Shown here: piece by piece, positions 17,901-26,669 of the stretch
Layout: every line of letters starts with the position of its first letter
Numbering within the stretch: position 1 is the stretch's first letter
Translations under genes and position numbers: made by a program
Notes under the pieces: generated by a model
Told to the model about the DNA's origin: nothing
Database searches by the model: none
The model's input: only the letters and a program-made list of their open reading frames with translations
Assembly (NCBI RefSeq): GCF_024704835.1
Contig: NZ_JAMXBE010000014.1
Location: forward strand, 62,001-126,000
Source of the DNA: Parapedobacter tibetensis
GTDB lineage: Bacteria > Bacteroidota > Bacteroidia > Sphingobacteriales > Sphingobacteriaceae
Direction: 5' to 3'
Length of the DNA: 64,000 nucleotides

Positions 17901-18418
17901 CAGTGCTTGGTCGGGCAATTCCGTTGCATGCGGGCGGATTTTCAAACAACTTTACTTATAAAAACGTTGACTTGAATGTCTTCTTCCAGTGGTCCTATGG
18001 CAATGAAATCTACAATGCTAACCGGTTGATTTTTGAAGGAAACGGAACGTCAACGAAACAAATCAATCAGTATGCACATTACGCCGACCGCTGGACGCCC
18101 GATAACCCAAGCAACACGTTGTTCAGGCAGGGGGGGCAAGGGCCACAGTTTTATTCTTCGCGTGTATTGGAAGACGGATCTTTCCTCCGCTTGAAAACGG
18201 TTTCCATTGGTTATCATTTGCCGGCTGGATTGCTTTCGAGGTGGAGAATGAGTGGCTTGAGGTTGTCCGTTTCTGCTCAGAACCTCTATACCTGGACCAA
18301 CTATTCCGGGCCGGATCCCGAGGTTTCAACACGCAATTCGAATCTCACTCCTGGATTCGACTATTCGGCTTATCCAATCGCCCGCACGATCACGTTCGGG
18401 CTGAACGCATCATTTTAA
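14966..18418 (+). CDS. SusC/RagA-type TonB-linked outer membrane transporter (locus 1)
   Basis: A 1150-residue SusC-family protein. The N-terminal signal segment (residues 18-45) is followed by an STN domain at about 50-105 (LKNASLTELFAAIKQQTGYRF), a carboxypeptidase-like beta domain at about 130-205, and the plug at about 210-330. The plug ends in the SusC hallmark IDILKDASATAIYGARGANGV. The rest is barrel, ending LNASF. The STN domain marks it as a signalling SusC that talks to FecR. With the SusD lipoprotein next door it should form the pedal-bin complex importing oligosaccharides across the outer membrane, powered by TonB. The ATG at 14966 gives a long n-region; ATG at 15020 or 15038 is a possible alternative. 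Confidence 0.95.
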   Translation: MEKISIGQYQGKGVRRLLMKYLIIMKLAAIFVSILCIGVQAKTDAQTVDLTLKNASLTELFAAIKQQTGYRFIYEENLLDPNWRVTLSVKQASLETVMESAVASYPLAYSIYDGTVVIKAKPHVKVVEPTVAQQNYVEGSVRDEAGQPLAGASVRVTGKQLATATNDQGKFRIAALVGDSLQFSMLGYKPLSIGVTGEQINIVMRLAEGEDLTEVVVIGYGEIRRKDITGAVGQVNMDDFAKAPVASMEDALAGRVAGVAVSSTDGQPGRLSTIVIRGAGSITQDNSPLFVIDGFPVENPDNTILNPSDIASIDILKDASATAIYGARGANGVIIITTKTGKIGTPVLSYSMNLGSQRHTKFSEMMDSYEFVRYQLEVDPARSHIYVDSTRSIDYYQTAESADFQRQLFRTGLFQNHDLSLRGGTDKTKYSLSTNLMDQNGIIIATGFKRYQGRVILEQKVNEKLNVTLNANYSETKATGAVFSEHPAGHTNSYIYNVLAYRPTRGLTSGNLVEDFFDIIDESQNPGEVLVNPITSLENEHRLNKQRNLTANGFFQYRILPYLTLKISGGITRNFRLEENFYNSRTSSGNPYRSNGVNGRVGNGNSNGWLNENTLTFSKKFAEKHKLDLLGGFTMQGSQSAGEGLSATMVPNESLGVNGLDEAPNITFSKSGSEWALASFLARANYDFDGRYLLTASIRSDGSSKFASSNRWAYFPSGALAWQMKREGFMSDIAFISESKLRISYGHSGNNRVGDFPYLSTLSFPMVSGYSFNNGAPTRGVALGALGTEKLRWETSVQTNFGYDLGLFDNRILLTAEVYRKITRDLLLNAEVPYVTGYIRSFKNMGEMRNEGLELTLNTVNIQRPNFSWSSNFNIAFNRNEVLALAENQHELLSRVSFAGSYSNGPLYVAQVGQPLAQFFGYVWDGVYQYSDFNQDDNGKYVLKDDVPNNGNPRNQIQPGDIRYRDLTGDGVVNDIDRTVLGRAIPLHAGGFSNNFTYKNVDLNVFFQWSYGNEIYNANRLIFEGNGTSTKQINQYAHYADRWTPDNPSNTLFRQGGQGPQFYSSRVLEDGSFLRLKTVSIGYHLPAGLLSRWRMSGLRLSVSAQNLYTWTNYSGPDPEVSTRNSNLTPGFDYSAYPIARTITFGLNASF

Positions 18419-18440
18419 TTAACTGCATTATCATAGCGTT

Positions 18441-19997
18441 ATGAAAAAAGTGTTAATCTTTATTATTGGCCTACTGACGGTATCTTGTAATAGCCTGTTG
18501 GATACGCAGCCGAGTGACTTCTTGACACAATCGTACTATTTTACCACCGAAGAGCAATTGCAATTTGCGTTGAACGGCGTATATGATCGCCTTGGTGCAT
18601 CTGAGGTTTACGGAGATCGGATGACATGGACCTACAACTCCAGTACCGATGAATCTTTTCAAAAGGGCAGGGGCACACAGGGAATAACCGTGAACAACTA
18701 CGATGCTTCTCATAACGATATCAATAATTTCTGGCGCGTATGCTATGAGGGGATTGGTAGGGCCAATGTGTTGCTGGCGAACATAGATAAACCCCAAATG
18801 AGCGATAGCAGTCGCAATTTGATTCGAGGGGAGACCCTTTTCCTCCGGGCACATTATTACTTTATTCTTGCCTTGAATTTTGGGGGAGTGCCTTTGATGA
18901 TCGAACCCACTGTCTCAAATGAAAACCTGCAAATTCCAAAGGCGTCTTTACAGGAGGTGTACACCCAGATTGTTGCCGATATGACGGCGGCGGAAGCACT
19001 GCTTCAGGAACAAACGGTCACCTCGCTTGGATATGCTGGCCGGATCACGAAAACTGCGGTTCAGGCGATGCTTGCGCGGGTGAACCTGCACATGGCCGGA
19101 TATCCGTTAAATGACGAAGCCCGGTATCAGGAAGCGCTGGATTGGGCCACAAAAGTGGTGGAATCCGGTGAACATGAGCTGAATCCCGACTACGCCCAGG
19201 TATTTATCAATTATGCCCAGGACATTTATGATGTGAAAGAAAGTATTTATGAAATCGAATTTTTCGGAAACGGTTTGGATACCTATCGAGAGACGGGGCG
19301 TATCGGCAACAATATCGGCATCACTTGCCAGGATCGAGAGATTGGGCAGTGCTATGGTTCGGTAAACGTGTCGCCAAAATTGTTTTATTTATATGATTCT
19401 GTAGATACGAGAAGGGATTGGAACTGCGCGCCTTATGTGTTTTCCGGAACCAGTAATGCCGTTAAAGTGCCTAACCTGGATGTATGGGAAAGGAATGTAG
19501 GTAAGTGGCGCCGGGAGTATGAGACCCTGACTCCAAAACATCCCAATAATACGCCCCAGAACTTTGCCGTAATCCGATATTCGGATGTATTGCTCATGTT
19601 TGCTGAAGCGGAAAACCACCTCAACGGCCCGACGAACTTGGCTTACGATGCGGTGAACCGAGTGCGGCGAAGAGCGTATGGAAAAGCGTTGGATACGCCT
19701 AGTGAAGTGGCTGATGTGCCTCCGGGGCTGAGCAAGGAGGCGTTTCTTGCGTTTATCCAAGATGAACGTGCACGGGAATTGTGCTTGGAAGCGATTCGGC
19801 GGTATGACCTGATTCGATGGGGTATTTATTTGGAGACCATGAAGGATTTTGCGGATTACATCATGGCGGAGGCTCCGGAAAACAGGCAGTACTATGCATT
19901 GGCTGCACAAAACCTCGATGAACGGCACCTACTGTTTCCAATCCCGCAACGGGAGCTTTCGGTAAACCCCGCATTAACCCAAAATCTGGGTTGGTAA
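18441..19997 (+). CDS. SusD/RagB-family glycan-binding lipoprotein (locus 1)
   Basis: A 518-residue outer-membrane lipoprotein. The signal peptide ends in lipobox TVSC (Cys at residue 16), followed by NSLLDTQPSDF, a typical SusD start. TPR-like helices carry the body. The C-terminal SusD domain shows the family motifs RYSDVLLMFAEAENHL, NRVRRRAYG, ERARELCLEAIRRYDLIRWG and the closing FPIPQRELSVNPALTQN. It lies 22 bases after susC and caps that transporter, binding glycan at the surface. The stop codon shares one base with the next start (TAATG), so translation of the GH2 gene is probably coupled. Confidence 0.95.
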   Translation: MKKVLIFIIGLLTVSCNSLLDTQPSDFLTQSYYFTTEEQLQFALNGVYDRLGASEVYGDRMTWTYNSSTDESFQKGRGTQGITVNNYDASHNDINNFWRVCYEGIGRANVLLANIDKPQMSDSSRNLIRGETLFLRAHYYFILALNFGGVPLMIEPTVSNENLQIPKASLQEVYTQIVADMTAAEALLQEQTVTSLGYAGRITKTAVQAMLARVNLHMAGYPLNDEARYQEALDWATKVVESGEHELNPDYAQVFINYAQDIYDVKESIYEIEFFGNGLDTYRETGRIGNNIGITCQDREIGQCYGSVNVSPKLFYLYDSVDTRRDWNCAPYVFSGTSNAVKVPNLDVWERNVGKWRREYETLTPKHPNNTPQNFAVIRYSDVLLMFAEAENHLNGPTNLAYDAVNRVRRRAYGKALDTPSEVADVPPGLSKEAFLAFIQDERARELCLEAIRRYDLIRWGIYLETMKDFADYIMAEAPENRQYYALAAQNLDERHLLFPIPQRELSVNPALTQNLGW

Positions 19998-22900
19998 TGC
20001 GAAAGTACGTATGTGGATTGTTGTGTTACCTGCAATTATTCGCCGTGGTAGCACAGCAAGGAGATCGCTTTGCGGAAATCGGAAACAAAGTTCCAGCGGT
20101 AAGGACGCACTTGTTGGTCACGCCTCAACCACCGACTTTACCGGAGAAGCAGCTTCCCACGGTTCATCATCCGTCAGCCATGTTTCAGCCAATGGATCGA
20201 TTGGATAACGAAGCGGAGTTGGCGCAGGCCTTGGATACGATGCGCGCGCATTTTCTTCCGTTTATGAAGCAACTGGCTCCTGACCTTAAGCAATACCGGG
20301 TCAGCATGAGTCTCGATTCGTTCCAGTGGCGCAAGGAAACGACGGACGACAGGAAGGATTTTTTGAACGTGCTTCAGGGTGGGGGTGCATGGCAACCGGT
20401 GTCGATACCGCATTTCGGGGAGCCGCTTGGTAAATCGGTGACGTATTATCGAACCATCTTTCGGATATCTCCGGAAATGCGCCAGAAAGATGCGGTATAC
20501 ATCCATTTCAACGGTGTGGATTACAAGGCCCAGGTCTTTGTCAATAAGCAGTTCATCGGAGCGCATGAAGGTGTGTTTGCACCGTTTGAATTTGACATCG
20601 CCGATGCTTTGGTTGAGGGTGAGAACGTATTGCTCGTCAAAGTGGAAAACGATGTGCCGATGCAGGGTGGGGGCGACAAGCTTTATGCGGCTACGGGACC
20701 GGGCTATGATGAGCCCAAGCGAGGATGGCATCACTGCCCTCCAGGGATGGGGATCTATCAGCAAGTGCATATCGAAGGGAGAAGTCATCTTCACATACAC
20801 GATGTATTTGTAAGGCCGTTGGGAACAACAGATACCGCCGAGATATGGCTGGAGGTAAACAATAGTCGGCAAACAAAAAAAACAATACGAGTTCGTTACG
20901 CGGTGTTCGGTCAGAATTTCGAGCAGGAGGTGCTTCGCGATCAAGTTTATCAGCCGCGTACGGTACATGTACCTGGTGTAGGCGACCTGGCTAAGAAGAC
21001 AGACCATTTGGAGAAAGACCTACTCATGGGGCAGGGACCCAATTTCCTGAAGTTCCGGGTAGTCATTCCAAACGCGCGGCGGTGGAACAATGATACCCCC
21101 TGGCTATATCAGCTGCAACTCGAATTGCTGGATGAGCATGATGAAGTGGTCGATTCAAAGGCGCAGCAATTCGGTATGCGGCATTTCGAAATGGATACGG
21201 TAAGCGCGGTTAAGGGCATGCTGTATTTAGACGGGAAACCCATCCGATTACGCGGAGCGAATACGATGGGGGCGTTCCAGCAGGCCGTGATGAATGGCGA
21301 TGACGACCGGCTGATTGATGACATCTTGCTGGCGAAATTGACGCATATGAATTTTATCCGGATGACCCAAATGCCGGTGCAGGATGAAATATATTGCTAT
21401 TGCGATCAACTGGGGCTGATGACGCAGACAGACCTTCCGCTATTCGGCGTGTTGCGGCGTAACCAATGGCTCGAGGCGGTACGGCAGGCCGAAGAAATGG
21501 AGCGGCTGGTCAGGAAGCACCCCTGCAACATCATGGTCACCTATATCAACGAGCGATTTCCGAACGCCGAAGGCAATCCGCATCGGCACTTGAATACCTA
21601 TGATGAGTATGCACGGTTTTTCCGGGCGGCTGATGAGGCAGTCCTGATGGCTAATCCAGATCGTGTAATCAAAGCTGGGGATGGGGATTATGATCCACCA
21701 TCGCCCGGGCTTCCGGATAACCACTGCTATAACGGATGGTACAACGGCCACGGGTTGGGATTGGGCGAACTCTTCAAGGGACATTGGATTCCCGTCAAAC
21801 CCGATTGGTACTATGCCTGCGGCGAATTCGGCTCGGAGGGACTCGAATCAGTAGAAACCATGCGGAAATACTATCCGGCATCCTGGTTGCCGCAAACCGA
21901 AGAAGAAGAAAAGGATTGGTCACCTTCAAAAATCCCCGCTGCGCAGACTGGACGTTTCCATTACATGTGGTTCAATACCGGCACCGGTCTAGCAGATTGG
22001 GTGGAGGCCAGCCAATCCCATCAGGAAACCATTTCCCGCCTGACGACGGAAGCATTTCGGCGCGATAATCGGATGGTGAGCTTTGCGATTCATCTGTTTA
22101 TTGACGCATTTCCTTCCGGATGGATGAAAGCCATCATGGACGTGGACCGCAAACCCAAAAAGGCTTGGTATGCTTATCGGGAAGCGCTCACACCACTGGC
22201 CGTCCAGCTGCGTACCGACCGGTTCCAAGCATTTTCAGGCGATACCATTCCCGTGGAGGCTTGGATTGTGAATGACCTTGGCGAGGCGCCAGCCGGTTAC
22301 AACATCAGGTATCAGTTGGAACTGGATGGCAAGGTGTTGAGTGCCGCCCAATCCACCGCCGAAATACAGGCGAACGCCAGCAGCTTCCAAGGCTATTGGC
22401 AGGTTGCATTGCCAACGGTTAAACGGCGAAAAGAGGCAACGTTGCGAATTGCACTGTTCGACGATTCGGACAACCCCGTTCACGAGCGCTCGGAAACGAT
22501 CGCGCTGTATCCTGCCGCTGCACCCGCGAAAGCAGCAGTATGGTTGGCGAATCGGAATGGAACTGGCATGCAGCTATCGGATGAGATGGACTGCACCGTT
22601 GTCAACGAAATGGGAAAGGCCGATGTATTGGTCATCGACGATATCAACGACTATATCAATGATAAGGATCGTATAGAAGCCCAAGTCATAAAGGGAAAGC
22701 GCCTGGTTTTTTTAACGATACCGCAAGGAGTCTATAACGTGGGTGCGGATTCCATATGGATCAAGCCGTGCAGCATGGGTAGCTATTATTTTGTTTCTCC
22801 GCAAACTGGGCATCCCATGGTGAAGCAAAACCAGCCGCTGGATTTCCGCTTTTGGTATGATGCCAATAAAAAAGTAATCAGGCCATTCTTGGAAGCCATG

Positions 22901-23203
22901 CTGGTGGCGGAAGGTTGGAGTGCGATTTTAAAAACAGGAGATGCATCCTGGGGTGGGGGTAAAGCGCCTGACCATGCAATGGCAGTGGCTGAACAGCCAT
23001 TTGGAAAAGGAAAAATACGGATATGTCAGTTAGCCCTGCATGGAAGGGTTCGCGACAACCCGGCAGTTAGCAGCCGAATTATTGAAATAAAAATGGAATC
23101 TATTAGCGTATATGAAAACTATTATATTGATTTTTTGGTCGATCTCGGCCATTTATTTGCCACATCGGTTGGTTGCCCAAGATGCGGTTGTTGTATCACC
23201 TGA
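19997..23203 (+). CDS. Glycoside hydrolase family 2 protein (3' end probably frameshifted)
   Basis: The start is ATG 19997, sharing one base with the susD stop; the upstream TTG 19991 is inside susD. A signal peptide (to about residue 22, VVAQQ) precedes a GH2 layout: jelly-roll domain around 120-280, immunoglobulin-like domain, then a TIM barrel. The expected acid/base Glu is E519 in TYINERFPN and the nucleophile E610 in CGEFGSEG. Extra beta domains follow. This suggests exo-acting beta-galactosidase, beta-glucuronidase or similar activity. The reading frame runs 92 bases into the next gene and ends in an unlikely Cys-rich tail. In the +1 frame the sequence reads TTRQLAAELLK and stops at 23088-23090, 21 bases before the next ATG, so a one-base indel near 23045-23060 is suspected. 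Confidence 0.88.
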   Translation: MRKYVCGLLCYLQLFAVVAQQGDRFAEIGNKVPAVRTHLLVTPQPPTLPEKQLPTVHHPSAMFQPMDRLDNEAELAQALDTMRAHFLPFMKQLAPDLKQYRVSMSLDSFQWRKETTDDRKDFLNVLQGGGAWQPVSIPHFGEPLGKSVTYYRTIFRISPEMRQKDAVYIHFNGVDYKAQVFVNKQFIGAHEGVFAPFEFDIADALVEGENVLLVKVENDVPMQGGGDKLYAATGPGYDEPKRGWHHCPPGMGIYQQVHIEGRSHLHIHDVFVRPLGTTDTAEIWLEVNNSRQTKKTIRVRYAVFGQNFEQEVLRDQVYQPRTVHVPGVGDLAKKTDHLEKDLLMGQGPNFLKFRVVIPNARRWNNDTPWLYQLQLELLDEHDEVVDSKAQQFGMRHFEMDTVSAVKGMLYLDGKPIRLRGANTMGAFQQAVMNGDDDRLIDDILLAKLTHMNFIRMTQMPVQDEIYCYCDQLGLMTQTDLPLFGVLRRNQWLEAVRQAEEMERLVRKHPCNIMVTYINERFPNAEGNPHRHLNTYDEYARFFRAADEAVLMANPDRVIKAGDGDYDPPSPGLPDNHCYNGWYNGHGLGLGELFKGHWIPVKPDWYYACGEFGSEGLESVETMRKYYPASWLPQTEEEEKDWSPSKIPAAQTGRFHYMWFNTGTGLADWVEASQSHQETISRLTTEAFRRDNRMVSFAIHLFIDAFPSGWMKAIMDVDRKPKKAWYAYREALTPLAVQLRTDRFQAFSGDTIPVEAWIVNDLGEAPAGYNIRYQLELDGKVLSAAQSTAEIQANASSFQGYWQVALPTVKRRKEATLRIALFDDSDNPVHERSETIALYPAAAPAKAAVWLANRNGTGMQLSDEMDCTVVNEMGKADVLVIDDINDYINDKDRIEAQVIKGKRLVFLTIPQGVYNVGADSIWIKPCSMGSYYFVSPQTGHPMVKQNQPLDFRFWYDANKKVIRPFLEAMLVAEGWSAILKTGDASWGGGKAPDHAMAVAEQPFGKGKIRICQLALHGRVRDNPAVSSRIIEIKMESISVYENYYIDFLVDLGHLFATSVGCPRCGCCIT

Positions 23204-24893
23204 TGGAGATGACAGGAACGACGGCACGTTAGGAAAGCCCTTCAAGACACTTGAACGGGCGAGGCAGACAATCCGCAGGTCTTCAATCCGTATGGTTTAT
23301 CTCCGCGTGGGGGTGTACCAACGTAAGGAGCCTTTTATCCTTACCGAAGAAGACAGCGGGAGCACCTGGAAGATATATCCATCAGACCCCGTAAATTCAG
23401 CGATCCTGGACGGAAGTGGTTTGGATGATATCCTGTTGATACTCGGCGGAAGCCATATTACTGTTGAAGGGCTTACCATACGCAATTACAGCAGCAGAGG
23501 CATTGGTGTTCATGGTGGAAAGGGTTGGAAAAACGCAAAACCTCATTTCCATGAGGATTATCCCACTGCCGCGCACAACGTGATCCGGAACAACATCGTT
23601 GAAAATGGGAACGTGCCGTCGCCGGGCTGGGACAGGGCGGCGATCAATACCCAAGGCACGACACCAAACAGCCATATTCTCCATAATGTGGTGCGCAATA
23701 CGACTGGTTACGGAATTGGCGTATGGGCATTGCAGGAAGGCGATGACATTTCGGGCACGCTGGTGAGCGGAAATGCGGTGCTTAATACCTGCACTCGAGC
23801 AAAGGACGGAGCGGCGATTTACATCTGTGACCGGACAGCAGCCTCTAAAGCCATCATGGTGGAAAATAATTTTGTGAGGGATTATGGCGACTATGAACAT
23901 GAATTGCGCGCTGTTTATTTGGATGATTGGGCTTCAAACACCACAGTCTGTGGAAACATCCTTACCGGTAAGGGAACCCAGCCAGTACTCATCCATGGCG
24001 GCAGCAATAATGTGGTAACGGGGAACATCATCGATGTGGGAAACAGCGGAAAACCATGCGTATTGAATTATGCGGCTCATCGCAACCGTCCGATGCTAAA
24101 TAATTGGTTTACCGGAAACGTTATCCTCTCATCCTACCCGGAGGACCGTTCGGGCGGCGCTTACCGCAAATTCGGCGACATCACCAATCCGGAAGTTAAG
24201 AACAACCTCTACTATAACTATTCAACGGGCGTCGTCAATACGGGCGGGCAGTATTACCTCATCAAAGATACGCATCCGCTTACGGCAAATCCGCAGATCG
24301 CTGGCTGGGATTACCAAGTGGCGGATTCCAGTGCGATTTACAAGCAGCCCACGGCATTCCAACCGTTGAAGCGCAAATGGGGCCCTCCGGGCTATCTGCT
24401 GCCCGAAGCGGGTACCGCGCCATCTTGTTTATTGCTCGGCGATAATGCGCTTTATCTCCATGCAGAGAGCTGTGATACCTTATCGGGCGTCAGCAAAAAT
24501 GGAATAGCCGCCATTGTCGCTGATGCGGAAAACGTAGATCAGTTTTCAAATATTCATTTGGGAAATGGGTTCGATGCATTTCCGGCAATGGCTGTAAGCG
24601 CGTGTGATGATGGAGACTGGGTTGGTTTCCGTCAGGTCGCCATCCATCATCCTGGCAAAACATTCACTGTGAGGCTTGCTTCAGCTTCTGGTGCAAACGG
24701 TACCATCACATTAAGGATCGATGAGCCCAACGGAAAGGTTGCGGCTACGCTGAAAATCAAGCCTACCGGGAGCTATACGGAATATGAAGAGCAGGCGGCC
24801 ACGGTAGACCTTAAACCGGGAATATATGACCTGTATATGGTTTTCCAAGGCGGAAAGGCTATTGGTAATTTCGATTATTTTAAAATCCACTAA
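23112..24893 (+). CDS. Right-handed parallel beta-helix protein with C-terminal CBM6-like domain, secreted
   Basis: A 593-residue exported protein with a signal peptide ending near LVAQD (residue 23). It begins with the VSPDGDDRNDGTLGKPFKTLERARQTI segment typical of proteins that fold as right-handed beta-helices. Many short turns (HNVIRNNIVENGN, GNILTGKGT, TGNIIDVG) then follow to about residue 370. From about residue 440 a beta-sandwich resembling carbohydrate-binding module family 6 ends in GNFDYFKIH. Beta-helix proteins of this kind are polysaccharide lyases, glycosidases or epimerases; which one cannot be decided by eye. It overlaps the GH2 frame by 92 bases as sequenced. The next gene is a close paralogue. 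Confidence 0.82.
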   Translation: MKTIILIFWSISAIYLPHRLVAQDAVVVSPDGDDRNDGTLGKPFKTLERARQTIRRSSIRMVYLRVGVYQRKEPFILTEEDSGSTWKIYPSDPVNSAILDGSGLDDILLILGGSHITVEGLTIRNYSSRGIGVHGGKGWKNAKPHFHEDYPTAAHNVIRNNIVENGNVPSPGWDRAAINTQGTTPNSHILHNVVRNTTGYGIGVWALQEGDDISGTLVSGNAVLNTCTRAKDGAAIYICDRTAASKAIMVENNFVRDYGDYEHELRAVYLDDWASNTTVCGNILTGKGTQPVLIHGGSNNVVTGNIIDVGNSGKPCVLNYAAHRNRPMLNNWFTGNVILSSYPEDRSGGAYRKFGDITNPEVKNNLYYNYSTGVVNTGGQYYLIKDTHPLTANPQIAGWDYQVADSSAIYKQPTAFQPLKRKWGPPGYLLPEAGTAPSCLLLGDNALYLHAESCDTLSGVSKNGIAAIVADAENVDQFSNIHLGNGFDAFPAMAVSACDDGDWVGFRQVAIHHPGKTFTVRLASASGANGTITLRIDEPNGKVAATLKIKPTGSYTEYEEQAATVDLKPGIYDLYMVFQGGKAIGNFDYFKIH

Positions 24894-24919
24894 TACTAAC
24901 TAACCATTATTAACTAATT

Positions 24920-26668
24920 ATGAAAACACTCATGCTAATTTCATTTGCCTTAATAGGCTATTCGTGTTCGGAAAAGCATCTTTTGCTTAATGCCGACGAT
25001 TTCGAGATGAATAGTACGAAGATGACGCATAATAAAAATGCATTTTTCGTGTCACCTGACGGTGATGATAACCATGACGGGTCTATCAGGTGTCCATTTA
25101 AGACATTGGAACGCGCCCGGGACACCATGCGGGTTTCATCGAAGAAAATAACGTATTTGAGGGCTGGAATATATGCTCGAACGGAGACGTTCATTTTGGA
25201 TTTGAACGACAACGGCCAGACTTGGCAAACCTATCCCGGTGATGCCATCAATTCGGCCATTATTGATGGTGGAGGCATTCAAGATATCATCGATATTTTG
25301 GGGGGTAACCACATTACCATCGATGGCCTGCTAGTGCGCAACTATACCAGCCGGGGAATTGGCGTGCACGGAGGGGCTGGCTGGAATAATGCCGCACCCT
25401 ACTTTAACACAGCCTACGGCCCCGCTGCGTATAACACCATTCGAAACAATATTGTCGAAGACGGCAATGTGCCGACACCGGGGTGGGACCGCGCAGGCAT
25501 CAACACGCAAGGTACCGTGCCGGGCACGAAGATATTGAACAATGTGATACGCAATACAACCGGATACGGTATCGGGGTTTGGTCTTTGCAAAGCGGTGAT
25601 AACATTTCAGGCACCGTTGTGAAAAATAATGTACTACTAAATACGTGTACCACTGCACGTGATGGCGCAGCCATCTATACCAACGATCGGACGATATTAT
25701 CCGATAGTATTTTTATCGAAAACAACTTTATACGTGATTATGGGCCCTTCGAAAATTATGTGCGCGCGATTTACCTCGACGACCATACCTCGAATGTCTC
25801 GGTAAAAGGTAATATTTTGGCTGGTTCAGGGCGGCAACCGATTCTGGTACATGGCGGATACAATAATCAGATTACCGATAATATCATCGACTTGGGTTCT
25901 ACAGGTAAGTTGTCTGTTTTAAATTATGCGATTCGTGCGACAGCAACGATGACCGGCAATGCCTTCACGAACAACATTATTATCTCCAGTTACCCTGTGG
26001 ATAGCGCCGGAGGAGCCTACCTCAAAACGGGAGATGTGGTTAATCCGGTGATCGAGCATAATCTGTATTATAATTATGCAGGTGGCATCGCTAATACGGG
26101 CGGATACCATTACCAGCTTAAGGATGCTTTTCCGTTGCAAGGCGATCCTAAATTAAGTGGGTGGACTTATGCAATGGCCGATTCGAGTATGGCTTACGCT
26201 TCACCTGTCAGCTTTGAACCCATTGTTGGCAATTGGGGGCCTCCGGGATTTAATATTCCCGAAACAGGGATGTCGCCATCCTGCTTACTGCCCGGTTCAA
26301 ATGACCGCTACCTCCATGCCGAGAGCCATCAGGATATGCAAGGTATTACCAAATATGGTATGCATATTCGTTCTTGCGACAATGGCGATTGGGTGAAGTT
26401 TACCAACGTAAATTTAGGTTTTGGTTTCGATCAGTTTACCGTGCGGTTCGGTGTTACCGATGCCAACGCTGGTAAACGGATTCAGGTTCGCCTTGGCAGT
26501 CCAATAGGAACATTGATTAGTGAGCTTACAACCACGGGTACCGGGGCTTATGATGCCATGGAAGAGCAACAAGCACCGATGAGCAGTGTGACAGGAATCC
26601 ATGATGTATATATCGTTTTTGCTGGCGGCTCCGGCGTGGGCAATGTCGATTATTTTAGGTTTCATTGA
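24920..26668 (+). CDS. Right-handed parallel beta-helix protein with CBM6-like domain, lipoprotein
   Basis: A 582-residue paralogue of the preceding gene with the same two-domain build: beta-helix segments at about 40-380 and a CBM6-like sandwich from about 440, ending GNVDYFRFH. It differs at the N-terminus, which ends in the lipobox GYSC (Cys at residue 16), so it should be membrane-anchored, whereas its neighbour looks freely exported. The conserved stretch NAAPYFNTAYGPAAYNTIRN and WDRAGINTQGT corresponds closely to the paralogue, and conserved Asp/His/Arg residues there could be catalytic. It lies 26 bases after its paralogue and 1 base before the esterase. Activity on a glycan is inferred. 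Confidence 0.82.
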   Translation: MKTLMLISFALIGYSCSEKHLLLNADDFEMNSTKMTHNKNAFFVSPDGDDNHDGSIRCPFKTLERARDTMRVSSKKITYLRAGIYARTETFILDLNDNGQTWQTYPGDAINSAIIDGGGIQDIIDILGGNHITIDGLLVRNYTSRGIGVHGGAGWNNAAPYFNTAYGPAAYNTIRNNIVEDGNVPTPGWDRAGINTQGTVPGTKILNNVIRNTTGYGIGVWSLQSGDNISGTVVKNNVLLNTCTTARDGAAIYTNDRTILSDSIFIENNFIRDYGPFENYVRAIYLDDHTSNVSVKGNILAGSGRQPILVHGGYNNQITDNIIDLGSTGKLSVLNYAIRATATMTGNAFTNNIIISSYPVDSAGGAYLKTGDVVNPVIEHNLYYNYAGGIANTGGYHYQLKDAFPLQGDPKLSGWTYAMADSSMAYASPVSFEPIVGNWGPPGFNIPETGMSPSCLLPGSNDRYLHAESHQDMQGITKYGMHIRSCDNGDWVKFTNVNLGFGFDQFTVRFGVTDANAGKRIQVRLGSPIGTLISELTTTGTGAYDAMEEQQAPMSSVTGIHDVYIVFAGGSGVGNVDYFRFH

Positions 26669-26669
26669 T

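Noticed and set aside
20174-21007. 277-codon minus-strand frame opposite the GH2 gene
   Set aside because: The GH2 strand has clear catalytic motifs and operon context; the antisense frame has no domain or neighbour support.
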